In this document: positions 55,218 to 64,000 of the stretch, in pieces
Layout of the letters: every line of letters starts with the position of its first letter
How positions within the stretch are numbered: position 1 is the first letter of the stretch
Assembly: GCA_021774335.1 (NCBI GenBank)
Contig: JAJFJD010000008.1
Location: forward strand, 1 to 64,000
Direction of reading: 5' to 3'
DNA: 64,000 bases
From: Alphaproteobacteria bacterium
GTDB taxonomy: Bacteria; Pseudomonadota; Alphaproteobacteria; UBA8366
The notes under the pieces: model-generated
Seen by the model: only the letters and a program-made list of their open reading frames with translations
What the model was told of the DNA's origin: nothing
Databases searched by the model: none
Translations under genes and position numbers: made by a program

Positions 55218-56477
55218 ATGGCACGCACCAGCGATATCGACGCCAGCACACCGAAACATCTGCAGGATCAATACGCGATCACCGGGATCGGCGAGACGAC
55301 CTATGCGCGAGGCTCGGGCCGAACCACCCGGGCACTCGCCTGTTGGGCGATCAGCAATGCGATCAAGGATGCGGGCATGACGCCCGGCGACATCGACGGC
55401 ATGCTGTCATACTCCGGCAACGATTCGACGCCGTCGCCGGTCATTGCGGGCGACCTGGGCATCCGGCCGAATTTCTACATGGATGTGAATGGCGGCGGAT
55501 CGTCGACCGAGGCGCTGATCGGCATCGCCACCGGCGTGATCGAGGCGGGCATGTGCAATGCCGTCGTGATATTTCGCTCGATGAACGGCTACAGCGAGGT
55601 GCGGATCGGCGGCACCGGCAAGCGCTCGGCGGTACCGGTCACCGGCGACGCCTTGCATGAGCGCGCCTATGGATGGCAGAGCGCGGGACAGCGCTTCAGT
55701 TTCAGCTTTATGCGTCACATGTACGACTACGGCACGACACCCGAACAGGTCGCCCATGTGAAGGTAGCGCACAGCAAGCACGCCTCGAACAATCCCAAGG
55801 CCTATTACAAAAAGCGCTTCACTGTCGAGGACGTGGTCAGCAGCCGCATGATCTGCAAGCCGCTGCACCTGCTCGACTGTTGCGTCGAGACCGATAACGC
55901 GACGGCGATCATCATTACCCGGGCCGACCGGGCGAAGGACAGCCCGCATCGCGCACCGCTGATCCGTGCCGTGGTCGGACGCTGCTGCAAGCCGCGCCCG
56001 GAAGTGCACTTACAGCACGGTCCGATCTCCACCGTGGCGGGTCACTACGCCAAGGACATCCTGTGGAAGAACGCCGGCGTTGGGCCCGAGGACATCGATC
56101 TCACCGGTTCCTATGACGCCTTTACCTTCACCGCGATGCTGCAGCTCGAGGATTACGGCTTCTGCAAGAAGGGCGAGGGTGGCGATTATGTCAGCAACGG
56201 TACCATCGAACTCGGCGGCAAGCGGCCGAACAACACCGCCGGCGGGCATCTTTGCGAAGGCTATACCCATGGCATGAATATGGTGATCGAGAATGTCCGG
56301 CAGTTGCGCGACGAGGTGGACGATTCCTGTCCGGTCGGGCCGGACGGCAAGAAGCAGCACACCCATGATTACAGCGAAGGCGGATGCCGGGCGGTCAAGG
56401 ACCCGGAACTGACCTGCAACATGGGCTGGGCGACACCGGGGGTCGGGTCGGCCCTTGTCATGCGGCGCGGCGACTGA
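55218..56477 (+). CDS. Thiolase-like lipid-transfer protein without active-site cysteine
   Basis: A 419-residue thiolase-superfamily protein of the SCP-x/Ltp type. The position of the acylated Cys in thiolases is Gly94 here (DVNGGGSSTEAL), and the C-terminal GHP motif is replaced by GHLCEGYTHG. Such proteins are not thiolases; the studied ones (Ltp2-like) act as retro-aldolases on steroid side-chain CoA esters together with a DUF35 protein. A DUF35 gene follows after 13 bases, supporting this reading. The substrate here need not be a steroid. GGGAGG precedes the ATG. Confidence 0.87.
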   Translation: MARTSDIDASTPKHLQDQYAITGIGETTYARGSGRTTRALACWAISNAIKDAGMTPGDIDGMLSYSGNDSTPSPVIAGDLGIRPNFYMDVNGGGSSTEALIGIATGVIEAGMCNAVVIFRSMNGYSEVRIGGTGKRSAVPVTGDALHERAYGWQSAGQRFSFSFMRHMYDYGTTPEQVAHVKVAHSKHASNNPKAYYKKRFTVEDVVSSRMICKPLHLLDCCVETDNATAIIITRADRAKDSPHRAPLIRAVVGRCCKPRPEVHLQHGPISTVAGHYAKDILWKNAGVGPEDIDLTGSYDAFTFTAMLQLEDYGFCKKGEGGDYVSNGTIELGGKRPNNTAGGHLCEGYTHGMNMVIENVRQLRDEVDDSCPVGPDGKKQHTHDYSEGGCRAVKDPELTCNMGWATPGVGSALVMRRGD

Positions 56478-56490
56478 GGGAGGAAGAACA

Positions 56491-57015
56491 ATGTCCGGAT
56501 TAAAAGGCGACTATCTCGGCATGACGCTGACGGTCAGCGAACTCGATATCGAGAATATGGAGTATTTCAAACACGCGGCTGCGCATGACTTCCATCTCCA
56601 GAAATGCAGCGACTGCGGCATCATCCGCTATCCGCCGGGGGCGGCCTGTCACCACTGCGGCAGCCTGGAATCCGAATGGACCCCGGTCGAGGCGAAGGGC
56701 GTCGTGCACTCCTATAACGAAGTGCATCACCCGATCCAGCCGGCCTTCAAGGAGCGTGTGCCCTACATGACGCTGATCGTCGACCTGGATACGCAGAAGG
56801 GGAAGCCGAGCGCGGAAGAGGCGCTGCGTGTCGCCGGCAACCTTGTCTCGTCGGATGGTGCATTCGCACCGCCGGCTTTGATGGAGCAGGTCGGCATCGG
56901 GTCGCGCATGAAGATGGTCTTTACCGATGTCGCGGAAGGGCTATCGTTGCCGCAATGGACGCTCGACGACGAGGCCGACCAGCCGGACAAGCCCTGGCGC
57001 TATCCGCAGGAGTAG
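56491..57015 (+). CDS. DUF35 zinc-ribbon/OB-fold partner protein
   Basis: A 174-residue protein with an N-terminal helix, a rubredoxin-like zinc ribbon (Cys39, Cys42, Cys53, Cys56 in KCSDCG and CHHCGS) and a C-terminal OB fold starting near TPVEAKGVVHSYNEV. DUF35 proteins bind CoA esters and stabilise thiolase-like partners. GGGAGGAAG lies upstream of the ATG at 56491. All four zinc cysteines are present. The gene belongs to the thiolase-like/amidase unit. Confidence 0.9.
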   Translation: MSGLKGDYLGMTLTVSELDIENMEYFKHAAAHDFHLQKCSDCGIIRYPPGAACHHCGSLESEWTPVEAKGVVHSYNEVHHPIQPAFKERVPYMTLIVDLDTQKGKPSAEEALRVAGNLVSSDGAFAPPALMEQVGIGSRMKMVFTDVAEGLSLPQWTLDDEADQPDKPWRYPQE

Positions 57016-57051
57016 GCCGCCCGAGCGTCGCCTATGACGCAAGGAAACGCC

Positions 57052-58221
57052 ATGTCCGATCCGCTCAACGCCTTCGTGCCCGGTAGCCAAGTCTTTGTGA
57101 CAGGGGCGTCGGAGGGGCCGCTTGCCGGTCTGCGCTTTGCGGCGAAGGATATCTTCGACATCGCCGGATACGTCACCGGTGGCGGCAACCCGGACTGGGC
57201 GCGGACGCACGATCCCGCGACCGCGCATGCGCCGGTCGTCCAAAAACTGCTGGACGCCGGAGCGACGCTGATCGGCAAGACGATTACGGACGAACTGACG
57301 CGCGGCATCCTTGGCATCAACGCTCATTACGGCACGCCGGTGAATACGGCGGCGCCCGACCGCGTCCCCGGCGGCTCGTCGAGTGGGTCGGCTTCCGCCG
57401 TCGCAGGTGGGCTGGTCGATTTCGCCCTCGGCAGCGATACCGGCGGTTCGGTGCGTATCCCGTCCAGTTTCTGCGGCATCTACGGCCTGCGGCCGACGCA
57501 TGGGCGTATTTCGCTTGAAGGGATCCTCGAACAATCCGCGAGTTTTGACACCATCGGCTGGTTCGCGCGCGACCCGGCAATCCTGGCGCGCGCGGGCGCG
57601 GTGCTGTTCGGCAGCGCGGTCGAGGAGACGCCGTCCTTTCGGCTGGTCGTCGCGGAAGATGCATTCGCGGTGGCGGGTGCGGCCGTATCGGCCGCGCTGG
57701 CCGAACCCCTGGATAGGGTGCGGGCCTTGGCGGAAACGTCGGAATCGGTTCAGGTCTGTCAAACCGACCTCAAGGACTGGCGCGCCGCGATGGGGACGGT
57801 TCAATCGTGGGAGGCGACGAAATCCTTTGCCGCCTGGGTCGATGCGACCAACCCGCGCTTCGGCTTCGACGTGGCGCAGCGCTTCTTCGATTCCGCTACA
57901 ATTACCGATGCCGATGTCGCGGCGGCCGGTCCCATGCGGCAGGCGCATTGCGCCCGGATGGCTGAGATCGTGACACTTGGCACCGTGATCGCGCTGCCGA
58001 CCGCGCCGGGCCCGGCGCCGCTCAAAGGGCTAAGCCAGACCGACATGTGGGATATGCGGGCGCGTATCTCGCTTCTGACCTGCGTCGCCGGCGGAGCCGG
58101 GTTGCCGCAGGTCTCGATGCCGCTGGGCCGTGTGGACGGTGCGCCGGTCGGTCTGTCTTTGATCGGATCGGCGCATTCGGACGAAAAGCTGCTGGCGCTG
58201 GCCTCGGCAATGCAGGCCTAG
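57052..58221 (+). CDS. Amidase signature enzyme
   Basis: A 389-residue amidase. The Ser-cisSer-Lys triad is Lys32 (FAAKDIFDI), the Ser run 109-111 in GGSSSGSA, and nucleophile Ser133 in DTGGSVRIPSS. The ATG at 57052 is preferred over one at 57034 because AAGGAA lies five bases upstream. Family members hydrolyse amides ranging from indoleacetamide to allophanate; the product length is short for the GatA type. It probably follows the thiolase-like genes in one transcript. Its stop overlaps that of the convergent universal stress gene. Confidence 0.9.
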   Translation: MSDPLNAFVPGSQVFVTGASEGPLAGLRFAAKDIFDIAGYVTGGGNPDWARTHDPATAHAPVVQKLLDAGATLIGKTITDELTRGILGINAHYGTPVNTAAPDRVPGGSSSGSASAVAGGLVDFALGSDTGGSVRIPSSFCGIYGLRPTHGRISLEGILEQSASFDTIGWFARDPAILARAGAVLFGSAVEETPSFRLVVAEDAFAVAGAAVSAALAEPLDRVRALAETSESVQVCQTDLKDWRAAMGTVQSWEATKSFAAWVDATNPRFGFDVAQRFFDSATITDADVAAAGPMRQAHCARMAEIVTLGTVIALPTAPGPAPLKGLSQTDMWDMRARISLLTCVAGGAGLPQVSMPLGRVDGAPVGLSLIGSAHSDEKLLALASAMQA

Positions 58222-59159
58222 CGCACCACCATCACGGATGTGCTCGCCTTTTGCAGGACATCGGTTGAAACGCTGCCCTTGAAGAACCGATGCCAGGGGG
58301 ATCTAGCGGTCTCGGCGACTACGATCACCGAATAGTTCTCGCCGACCTCGGTTATATGTTCCGCCGGATCACCGACGCGGACATAGCTGTCTTTCACCGT
58401 GATGTTTTTCTCGGTCAGGGTATCGTGCAGCGCCTTCAGGTTCGCGGAGGCGTCCGCTTCACCTTCTACGTCGGCCGCCACCGTCATGATCGACACTGGG
58501 GCGTTACCGTGGGTTACGAGGAAGAGATTCTTGCGCAATGCCTCGTTGGCGTGTTCCGACCCGTCGGTGCAAAGCAGATGGCCCCGCGCCGCATCGAGAT
58601 GGCGCGCCACGAGGACCGGGCAAGGCGCGTGGTCGACGACTTTTTCCGCCACCGCCGGGTCCCAGAATGACATGGTCTTGCGTTTGCGCCAGCGTTCCGA
58701 CGCACCGACGATGATCAGGTCGTAGGGCGCGACCTCGGTCTGCTCGATGATTCCGTCGGGAATGTTGAAGGCGACCTTCAGCTTCAGGACGATCTTCTTG
58801 CCGTTCTTGGCGATGTATTCGATCTTGTTGTCGCCGAGCGGATCGCCCTCGACATCGACATGCGTCGCCTGTTCCTCCCAATCCGGGCCCATTGCGCCGA
58901 GATCCATCAGGATGTCGCGGCCCTTCTTGAGATATTTGATGCCCGGAAGCTCCAAGCCCCAGGTCATCATATTCTCGCGTGCGATTCGCATGTTGAGCCC
59001 GCCGCTGCGGAGTCCCCGGTCCATGGGGCGGACATAGCAAAGGCAGATATCATGCTCGGTCCCATACTCGGCGGCATAGTGCGCGCCACGGTACGAATCT
59101 TCCGTCCCGTCGATACAGACGAGGAACCGAAATTTTGTTTCCGTCGTTCCGTTGGCCAT
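58218..59159 (-). CDS. Tandem-domain universal stress protein
   Basis: A 313-residue protein with two UspA-like domains (about residues 8-165 and 170-313). The first keeps DLIIVGASERW but not the G-x2-G-x9-GS nucleotide loop; the second keeps only KGSVST. ATP binding may be lost or altered. The ATG at 59159 has GGAGGGG upstream. It is encoded 17 bases after an anion transporter gene on the same strand. In Halomonas the UspA protein TeaD regulates a TRAP transporter, so a regulatory role for the adjacent carrier is a reasonable inference. Confidence 0.85.
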   Translation of the reverse strand: MANGTTETKFRFLVCIDGTEDSYRGAHYAAEYGTEHDICLCYVRPMDRGLRSGGLNMRIARENMMTWGLELPGIKYLKKGRDILMDLGAMGPDWEEQATHVDVEGDPLGDNKIEYIAKNGKKIVLKLKVAFNIPDGIIEQTEVAPYDLIIVGASERWRKRKTMSFWDPAVAEKVVDHAPCPVLVARHLDAARGHLLCTDGSEHANEALRKNLFLVTHGNAPVSIMTVAADVEGEADASANLKALHDTLTEKNITVKDSYVRVGDPAEHITEVGENYSVIVVAETARSPWHRFFKGSVSTDVLQKASTSVMVVR

Positions 59160-59176
59160 TACCCCTCCTCGCGGCC

Positions 59177-60664
59177 TCAGAGTCCGACAAGTGGCCAGTA
59201 TACTGATGCCACCACCAAAAGGACGATGGTCGACATGACCGCCATCCGCCATCCTACCTTGAGGAAGTCGGAGGTCTTTAAATACCCCGATGCATAAACG
59301 ATAGTGCACGCGGGCGTCCCGACAACCGTAAGATAGGCGAACGAGGAGGAAATTGCGGTAATAAAGCCGATTACGAGCGGATCTTCACCGGCCACGTCGG
59401 CGATGTTGAGCACCAGCGGCCCCAACACCGCGACCGCGGCGCCGTTCGACATCGTGTTTGTGACCGCGGTCGTCAGGGCCGAAATCGCGGCCCAAAGGCC
59501 GATCCCGTGATCGACTCCCAACGGTGCCAGTACCTCCACGAAACTCTCGGCGACCCATCGGGCGGCGCCGGTCTCCTTCATTTCAACCCCAAGCGAGATG
59601 ACGGCGGCATAGAGCAGCACAACGCCCCAGTTCACGCCAGAATTCATATCCTCCCATTCGACAAGGCCGGCGACCAAAAAGGCGGCCGCGCCGAGGATCG
59701 CGATGGTGCCGAGGCCGACCGCGTCGGACCCGAATATCCAGCCAACCAGGATCATCAGGAACAGGATGATCGTCACCCAATCCCGCGAATTCATCGGGCC
59801 GTTTTCCTGTATCTGCGCCCGCAGCTTGACGACGGCGCGCGACAGATTCCGGTGTTCCGGCTTAAAGGTGTACAAGAGAATCATCGACATGAAGGGAAGC
59901 TGGATTAGGAACATTGGGTAGGCGTAGATCATCCAACTGACGTAATCGACCAGGAAGCGCCGGGTTTCCGGATTTGTTGGGTCGAAGAAGAATTCCCGCC
60001 AATAGCCGATCATGATCGCGTTCCGGGCACCGCCCGACGGCGTGCCGATGCCGGCGATCGAACAGCCGTAGCTAATCGAGAACAGGATAACGGCGGCGAG
60101 ACGGCGCATCGCGCGCGGGTCGTCCGAGGTCAGGGTAATCAGCGTGAGGCCGACTGGCAGCATCATGGCGGCTACCGTGTGCTCGCCGATGAAGGAAGCC
60201 AGGATGCCGCATACGGCGGAGATGCCGACGCAGATGTGGGATGTTTTCGTGCCCGTCATGCGCACGATGAAAAAAGCGATCCGCTTGTCCAACTTCTGCT
60301 TTACGACCGCGACCGCCAGCATCAGCGATCCCATGATGAACAGAACGGAATCGTTCATCAGGGTCTTTGCGACTTTCGTCGATTCCAGATCCAGCAGCAG
60401 TATCTGCCCGACGATGATGAGCAGCGCCACGGTAGGCAGGGGGATCGGTTCGGTGATGAACAGGATGGTCGCGACGATCGACATGGTGAGGACGATCAAG
60501 CCTTCGCGGCTTAGCCCGTCGGGTAGGGGAAGGTTCATCATGATCGCGCCCACGGCGAGCGCGATGAAGAACCAGCGCCGTTGAATGAGGTAAAAGAAGA
60601 ACGAGCCCGCCAAACCCATAAGGGATCGGCGCAGACCTGTCATATCAGGAGTCGAAACCGCCAT
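59177..60664 (-). CDS. SLC13/DASS family anion transporter
   Basis: A 495-residue inner-membrane carrier, likely a sodium-coupled di- or tricarboxylate or sulfate importer. The C-terminal helical hairpin motif SNT is visible in TNTMSNGAA. The first repeat's equivalent reads GEHTVAAMM instead of SNTATAAMM, so one sodium/substrate site looks altered. IPLPTVALLIIVGQILLLD and the closing GTPACTIVYASGYL are family features. It is the first gene of a unit with the universal stress protein. The substrate is not determined. Confidence 0.87.
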   Translation of the reverse strand: MAVSTPDMTGLRRSLMGLAGSFFFYLIQRRWFFIALAVGAIMMNLPLPDGLSREGLIVLTMSIVATILFITEPIPLPTVALLIIVGQILLLDLESTKVAKTLMNDSVLFIMGSLMLAVAVVKQKLDKRIAFFIVRMTGTKTSHICVGISAVCGILASFIGEHTVAAMMLPVGLTLITLTSDDPRAMRRLAAVILFSISYGCSIAGIGTPSGGARNAIMIGYWREFFFDPTNPETRRFLVDYVSWMIYAYPMFLIQLPFMSMILLYTFKPEHRNLSRAVVKLRAQIQENGPMNSRDWVTIILFLMILVGWIFGSDAVGLGTIAILGAAAFLVAGLVEWEDMNSGVNWGVVLLYAAVISLGVEMKETGAARWVAESFVEVLAPLGVDHGIGLWAAISALTTAVTNTMSNGAAVAVLGPLVLNIADVAGEDPLVIGFITAISSSFAYLTVVGTPACTIVYASGYLKTSDFLKVGWRMAVMSTIVLLVVASVYWPLVGL

Positions 60665-60837
60665 TGCTCTTTTTGCTTATCTTTAGCGTTGGCCGTGTGA
60701 CTTCGCTTGTTACGGAACCTCCCGGAAGCCCAGAACCGTAACCACGCATTCCCACGTCAAACGTCCCCAGTTGCCATACTAGAGACGACTCGTAAGCCGT
60801 TGCAAATAAAGCTGACTCGAATTCGCAATTAGAATGG

Positions 60838-62184
60838 CTACCTCAGGCTACCGATGAGGTCCGATATGTCCGCAAGATTTCGGACGTCGTGACACAGGGC
60901 AAGGCTTGCTTCGACCTGATCCGGCGTCAGCGGTGCGTGTGGGGCGAGGGTCCGGTATTTGGCGTCGATCGCAGACCATTCGACGCCAAGGCAACCCGCT
61001 CCGGCCGGTATATGGACCGTGTTCGTCACCGACCGGCCGTCGGTGGCCTCGATCGTCACTGTGGCACCTTGACGATAGGCTTCGACATTCTCTGTCGGTT
61101 CCGGGCCGATCCGGACCTTGTCGATTAATCCGTGGATGACCGTATCGCTGATCTTTTCCGGTGTTGCATGCGCCCAGGTGAATTCGCGATCCGCCGCCCC
61201 GGCGGCCAGGAAATAGGCGGGGCTGTGCGCCATGTCGATCAGGCTCTCAGGGTGCATGGGACCGGACAGCGCCGTGACGCCCGGCCGTGACAGGGTAATC
61301 GAGGCAATTTCCTCAGGCTTGAAGTCGCCCTCCCGGGATGCGTTCGCCGACGCCTCGGCGAAGCTATGGTGCGGATGTCCGCCCGGCACCAATTTGAACG
61401 CCATGTCGGTGACGATGTCCCAGTCGCGGCCGAAGTCCCGGACGATGCTCGCGCCGTCGGTGTTGCCGAAGACTTCGCAGAAGCCGTGGTGTGCCTCGAA
61501 GATCGTTTCTTCCGCGATGAATCCCTTCTGTGCCGCCATCGCCGCATCGATCCCGTTCACCTGGGCGAGGCCCGCATGATACTCGCGCGACACACTGGTG
61601 TTTGCCGCTGCGTGCAGACCGCCCATGGACGTGGCAGATAACGCGAGCGCATTCGCCATTTGTCCGGCGTCTAGTTTGAGCAGCCGTCCCGCCGCGACCG
61701 TGCTGGCGAAGATTGCCACGAGGCAGCCGTGGAAGCCCTGGCGCAGGTAGACCGGCGTGATCGCTTCGCCAATCCGTCCCGCCGCTTCGTATCCCAGGAC
61801 CATCGCTGCCAGAACGTCTTTCCCGGTCGCGTCCATCCGTTCCGCCATGGCGAGCGATGCTGCGGTCAACTGCGTGCCCTTGTGCACGATGTTACGCAGA
61901 TCGCTGTCGTCCGACGCGGCCGCGTCGCTCATCACCGCATTAACCCGGGCGGCGGCGGCGATCGGTAGTTTCGGTCCGCCGTCGAACCAGACCGACGCCT
62001 CGGGCACCCCGCCGCGCTCTCGGGCCAGTTCCCGGATGATCGCCGCCGAGGCGATCTGCGTCCCGGCGCCGGCACTGGCGAGGGTGCTGGCGACCATCAT
62101 CGACGCGTAGTCGACAGTTTGCGCCGGAAGATCGTCATAGGTCGTGTCTGTGAGAAACTCGGCCAAGGTGCGGGCAATGGTCAT
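60838..62184 (-). CDS. MmgE/PrpD family protein
   Basis: A 448-residue member of the family that includes 2-methylcitrate dehydratase and cis-aconitate decarboxylase. DDSDLRNIVHKGTQ, AMVLGYEAAGRIGEAI, HGCLVAIFASTVAAGRLL and HPHHSFAEASA are typical blocks; the helical N-terminal and alpha/beta C-terminal domains are complete. The substrate is probably a tricarboxylic acid or similar, but no prp genes are adjacent. It is transcribed divergently from an alpha/beta hydrolase gene, and the gap of 155 bases carries no clear operator. Confidence 0.88.
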   Translation of the reverse strand: MTIARTLAEFLTDTTYDDLPAQTVDYASMMVASTLASAGAGTQIASAAIIRELARERGGVPEASVWFDGGPKLPIAAAARVNAVMSDAAASDDSDLRNIVHKGTQLTAASLAMAERMDATGKDVLAAMVLGYEAAGRIGEAITPVYLRQGFHGCLVAIFASTVAAGRLLKLDAGQMANALALSATSMGGLHAAANTSVSREYHAGLAQVNGIDAAMAAQKGFIAEETIFEAHHGFCEVFGNTDGASIVRDFGRDWDIVTDMAFKLVPGGHPHHSFAEASANASREGDFKPEEIASITLSRPGVTALSGPMHPESLIDMAHSPAYFLAAGAADREFTWAHATPEKISDTVIHGLIDKVRIGPEPTENVEAYRQGATVTIEATDGRSVTNTVHIPAGAGCLGVEWSAIDAKYRTLAPHAPLTPDQVEASLALCHDVRNLADISDLIGSLR

Positions 62185-62339
62185 GGCAATCCCTTCATGC
62201 GTCGGTCGGAAATCGGGGTTTGAATATATTCATTATCTCACGATGGCCCGATTGACGGAAAACCGGCCCATTTGACAGGCTTCGGGATTACGGTGGAATC
62301 TGGTTGCAAGAAACGGTCAGAAAGAAATCAGGACGCGTA

Positions 62340-63107
62340 ATGGATAGAGTGGAAGTTTCCGGGGTCGGGATCGACCTATGGCGAAAGGGCGCCGGCCGGC
62401 CGGTGTTGTTCCTGCATTCGGGCGACGGATTCGATCCGGAGGATGAGTTTCTCAATGCGCTGGCGTCCGACCATGAGGTGATCGCACCGTGGCATCCCGG
62501 GTTTGGGCATTCCGACATGCCGGAGGGGTGGGTCGGTGTCGATGATCTGGCCTATTTCTATCTCGATCTGATGGATCACCTCGATCTGACCGATGTCGCG
62601 CTGATCGGTTCATCTTTCGGCGGATGGATCGCGGCGGAGGTCGCCGTACGCGGCAGCAACCGCTTGAGTCGGCTGGTGCTCATCGACGCGCTCGGCATCA
62701 AGGTCGGCGACCGGACGACGCGCGATATCACCGATTTCCACTACACGGACCGGACCGAACTGGAAAAGCTGAAATGGGCCGACCCGGAAGGCCGTCAGCC
62801 CGATCTGATGTCCTATGACGACGCAGCGCTGACGGGGGTCGTTCGCTCGCGCGAGGCTTTCACGCATTTCGGCTGGCGGCCCTATATGCACAACCCCGCG
62901 CTCGCGCGCTGGCTGCATCGCATCTCGACACCGAGCCTGGTCCTCTGGGGCGCACAGGATGGTATCGTGACGCCGGACTACGGTCGCGCCTACGCGGATC
63001 GCATCCCGGGTGCGCGGTTCGAACCGGTAGCGGATGCAGCCCATTTTCCGCATATCGAGCAGGCGGCGGCGAGCCTGGATATCGTGCGCGGCTTTATCGA
63101 CGGTTAA
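62340..63107 (+). CDS. Alpha/beta hydrolase
   Basis: A 255-residue alpha/beta hydrolase. The nucleophile elbow is GSSFGG with Ser92; the acid is Asp in LWGAQDGIVTPDY and the base His in ADAAHFPHIE. The oxyanion block is PVLFLHSGDGFDPEDEF, HSGDG in place of the more usual HGxPG. The ATG at 62340 has AGGA six bases upstream. Members hydrolyse esters, C-C bonds or lactones. It is followed after 13 bases by a flavin oxidoreductase gene, so the two may act in sequence. Confidence 0.88.
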   Translation: MDRVEVSGVGIDLWRKGAGRPVLFLHSGDGFDPEDEFLNALASDHEVIAPWHPGFGHSDMPEGWVGVDDLAYFYLDLMDHLDLTDVALIGSSFGGWIAAEVAVRGSNRLSRLVLIDALGIKVGDRTTRDITDFHYTDRTELEKLKWADPEGRQPDLMSYDDAALTGVVRSREAFTHFGWRPYMHNPALARWLHRISTPSLVLWGAQDGIVTPDYGRAYADRIPGARFEPVADAAHFPHIEQAAASLDIVRGFIDG

Positions 63108-63120
63108 GGGAGATTACTTG

Positions 63121-64000
63121 ATGCGGGTCTATCATTTTTCCGAGTTGCCCTATCCCGACGTTTGGGACGGCCGGGAGTCGCTGCGGGTCAACATCCCGAA
63201 TTCGCTCTACGATCCCGAGGTCGGGGCCGACCTGTACGAGCGCTTCTTCGACGAGTGGCAACTCTGCGACGAGCTTGGTCTCGACATCATGGTCAACGAG
63301 CATCATTCCACGGCGACATGCGTCAATCCGGCTTGCACGGTGCCGCTCGCCATTCTGGCGCGGATTACCAAGAAATCCCGCCTGTTGGCGCTCGGTGTGC
63401 CCATCGCGAACCGGCCTAATCCGGTCCGGGTGGCGGAGGAGCTGGCGATGATCGACGTCATCTCGCGCGGCCGTCTCGATATGGGGCTGGTGCGTGGCGC
63501 GCCCTACGAAATTCCGCCGACCAACGCGAAGCCGGTGGGCCAGATGGAGCGCTTCTGGGAAGCGCATGATCTGGTGCTCAAGGCGATGACGACGCGCGAC
63601 GGGCCGTTCAGTTGGGAAAGCGAGAATTATCACTACCGGCAGGTCAACATCTGGCCGCGGCCATTTCAGGACCCGCATCCGCCGGTCTGGGTGACGGCCA
63701 CGAGCCCGAGCAGTGCGCCGCGCATCGCCGAGAACCGGCATGTTATCGCGACGCTGATCTCCGGTGTCATCGCCAAGGACCTGTTCAAGGCCTATCGCGA
63801 AAACGCGCGGGCCGCCGGATGGGAGCCGGGGCTCGACCGCTTCGCCTATTGCGCGGTCGTCGGTGTCGGTGAGACCGAGGAGGAAGGGCTGCGCCGGGCT
63901 GATGAGATCGCCAATTACATCCGTACCAGCCCGCTTGTGGCGAAGCAGTATTCGGTCCCGCCGGGTTACAAGAAGATCCCGGCGGAGATCGCGACCATTC
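63121..64000 (+). CDS. LLM class flavin-dependent oxidoreductase (cut by window end)
   Basis: The first 293 codons of a luciferase-like monooxygenase-family protein; the frame is open to the window edge. N terminus MRVYHFSELPYPDVWDG, then DIMVNEHHSTATCVNPACTV, LLALGVPIANRPNPVRVAEE and DVISRGRLDMGLVRGAP, which are characteristic of the bacterial luciferase/alkanal monooxygenase fold. GGGAG lies upstream of the ATG. Such enzymes use FMNH2 from a separate reductase. It probably shares a transcript with the alpha/beta hydrolase. Substrate unknown. Confidence 0.9.
   Translation, partial: MRVYHFSELPYPDVWDGRESLRVNIPNSLYDPEVGADLYERFFDEWQLCDELGLDIMVNEHHSTATCVNPACTVPLAILARITKKSRLLALGVPIANRPNPVRVAEELAMIDVISRGRLDMGLVRGAPYEIPPTNAKPVGQMERFWEAHDLVLKAMTTRDGPFSWESENYHYRQVNIWPRPFQDPHPPVWVTATSPSSAPRIAENRHVIATLISGVIAKDLFKAYRENARAAGWEPGLDRFAYCAVVGVGETEEEGLRRADEIANYIRTSPLVAKQYSVPPGYKKIPAEIATI

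Overview
The window looks like the chromosome of a GC-rich alphaproteobacterium, most likely Rhodospirillales-like. Evidence: flhB followed by a CckA-type hybrid kinase; recA and alaS in tandem with a monomeric NADP isocitrate dehydrogenase beside them; a GAAC-N7-GAAC LexA box (the alphaproteobacterial form) in front of recA; a psd-pssA operon; and many TRAP, peptide-ABC and CaiB-type genes, as in organic-acid-using aquatic or soil members of this group. I saw no tRNA, rRNA, insertion sequence, phage or CRISPR array.

Layout. 0-3.2 kb: flhB 3' end, cckA, an acetyltransferase. 3.2-9.8 kb: PhyH dioxygenase and DoxX-like protein, two tandem M81 (MlrC-like) metallopeptidases, a TcuA/CobZ-type flavoprotein. 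9.8-16.4 kb: recA with SOS operator and terminator, alaS, icd. 16.9-23.5 kb: MoxR/VWA pair, a lipoprotein, LOG protein, LysM protein, psd-pssA. 23.5-26.7 kb: an HMG-CoA-lyase-like protein lacking the usual cysteine, a CaiB CoA-transferase, a TauD-type dioxygenase. 26.7-33.4 kb: a peptide/nickel-type ABC importer operon with two DppC-type permeases. 33.8-40.2 kb: VOC protein, 2-hydroxyacid dehydrogenase, GH17-GT2 glucan synthase, Lrp regulator, small DUF6356-like protein, TIM-barrel isomerase. 40.4-43.6 kb: metA and metY, a structured metY leader with a 47-codon ORF, then two tandem predicted small RNAs, each behind a CRP-like palindrome. 43.6-48.4 kb: amidohydrolase plus TAXI-TRAP transporter. 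48.6-52 kb: an L7/L12-tailed membrane protein, infA, cold shock gene, lipoprotein, MFS carrier. 52-64 kb: N-formylglutamate amidohydrolase with two paralogous TauD dioxygenases, thiolase-like/DUF35/amidase operon, DASS transporter with a universal stress protein, MmgE/PrpD, an alpha/beta hydrolase and a truncated LLM oxidoreductase.

How it fits together. Housekeeping blocks (recombination, alanyl-tRNA charging, phospholipid synthesis, methionine synthesis) are interleaved with uptake-plus-catabolism modules. MetA carries Glu at position 111 and sits beside an O-acetylhomoserine sulfhydrylase, so the methionine branch probably runs through O-acetylhomoserine. The most unusual item is the 43.19-43.51 kb intergenic repeat. 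Two units of about 110 bp share a TGTGA-N6-TCAC palindrome, a -10-like hexamer at the same distance (placing the palindrome near -41.5), and a GC hairpin with a C-rich anti-Shine-Dalgarno loop and a T-rich tail. I read these as twin CRP/FNR-family-controlled sRNAs.
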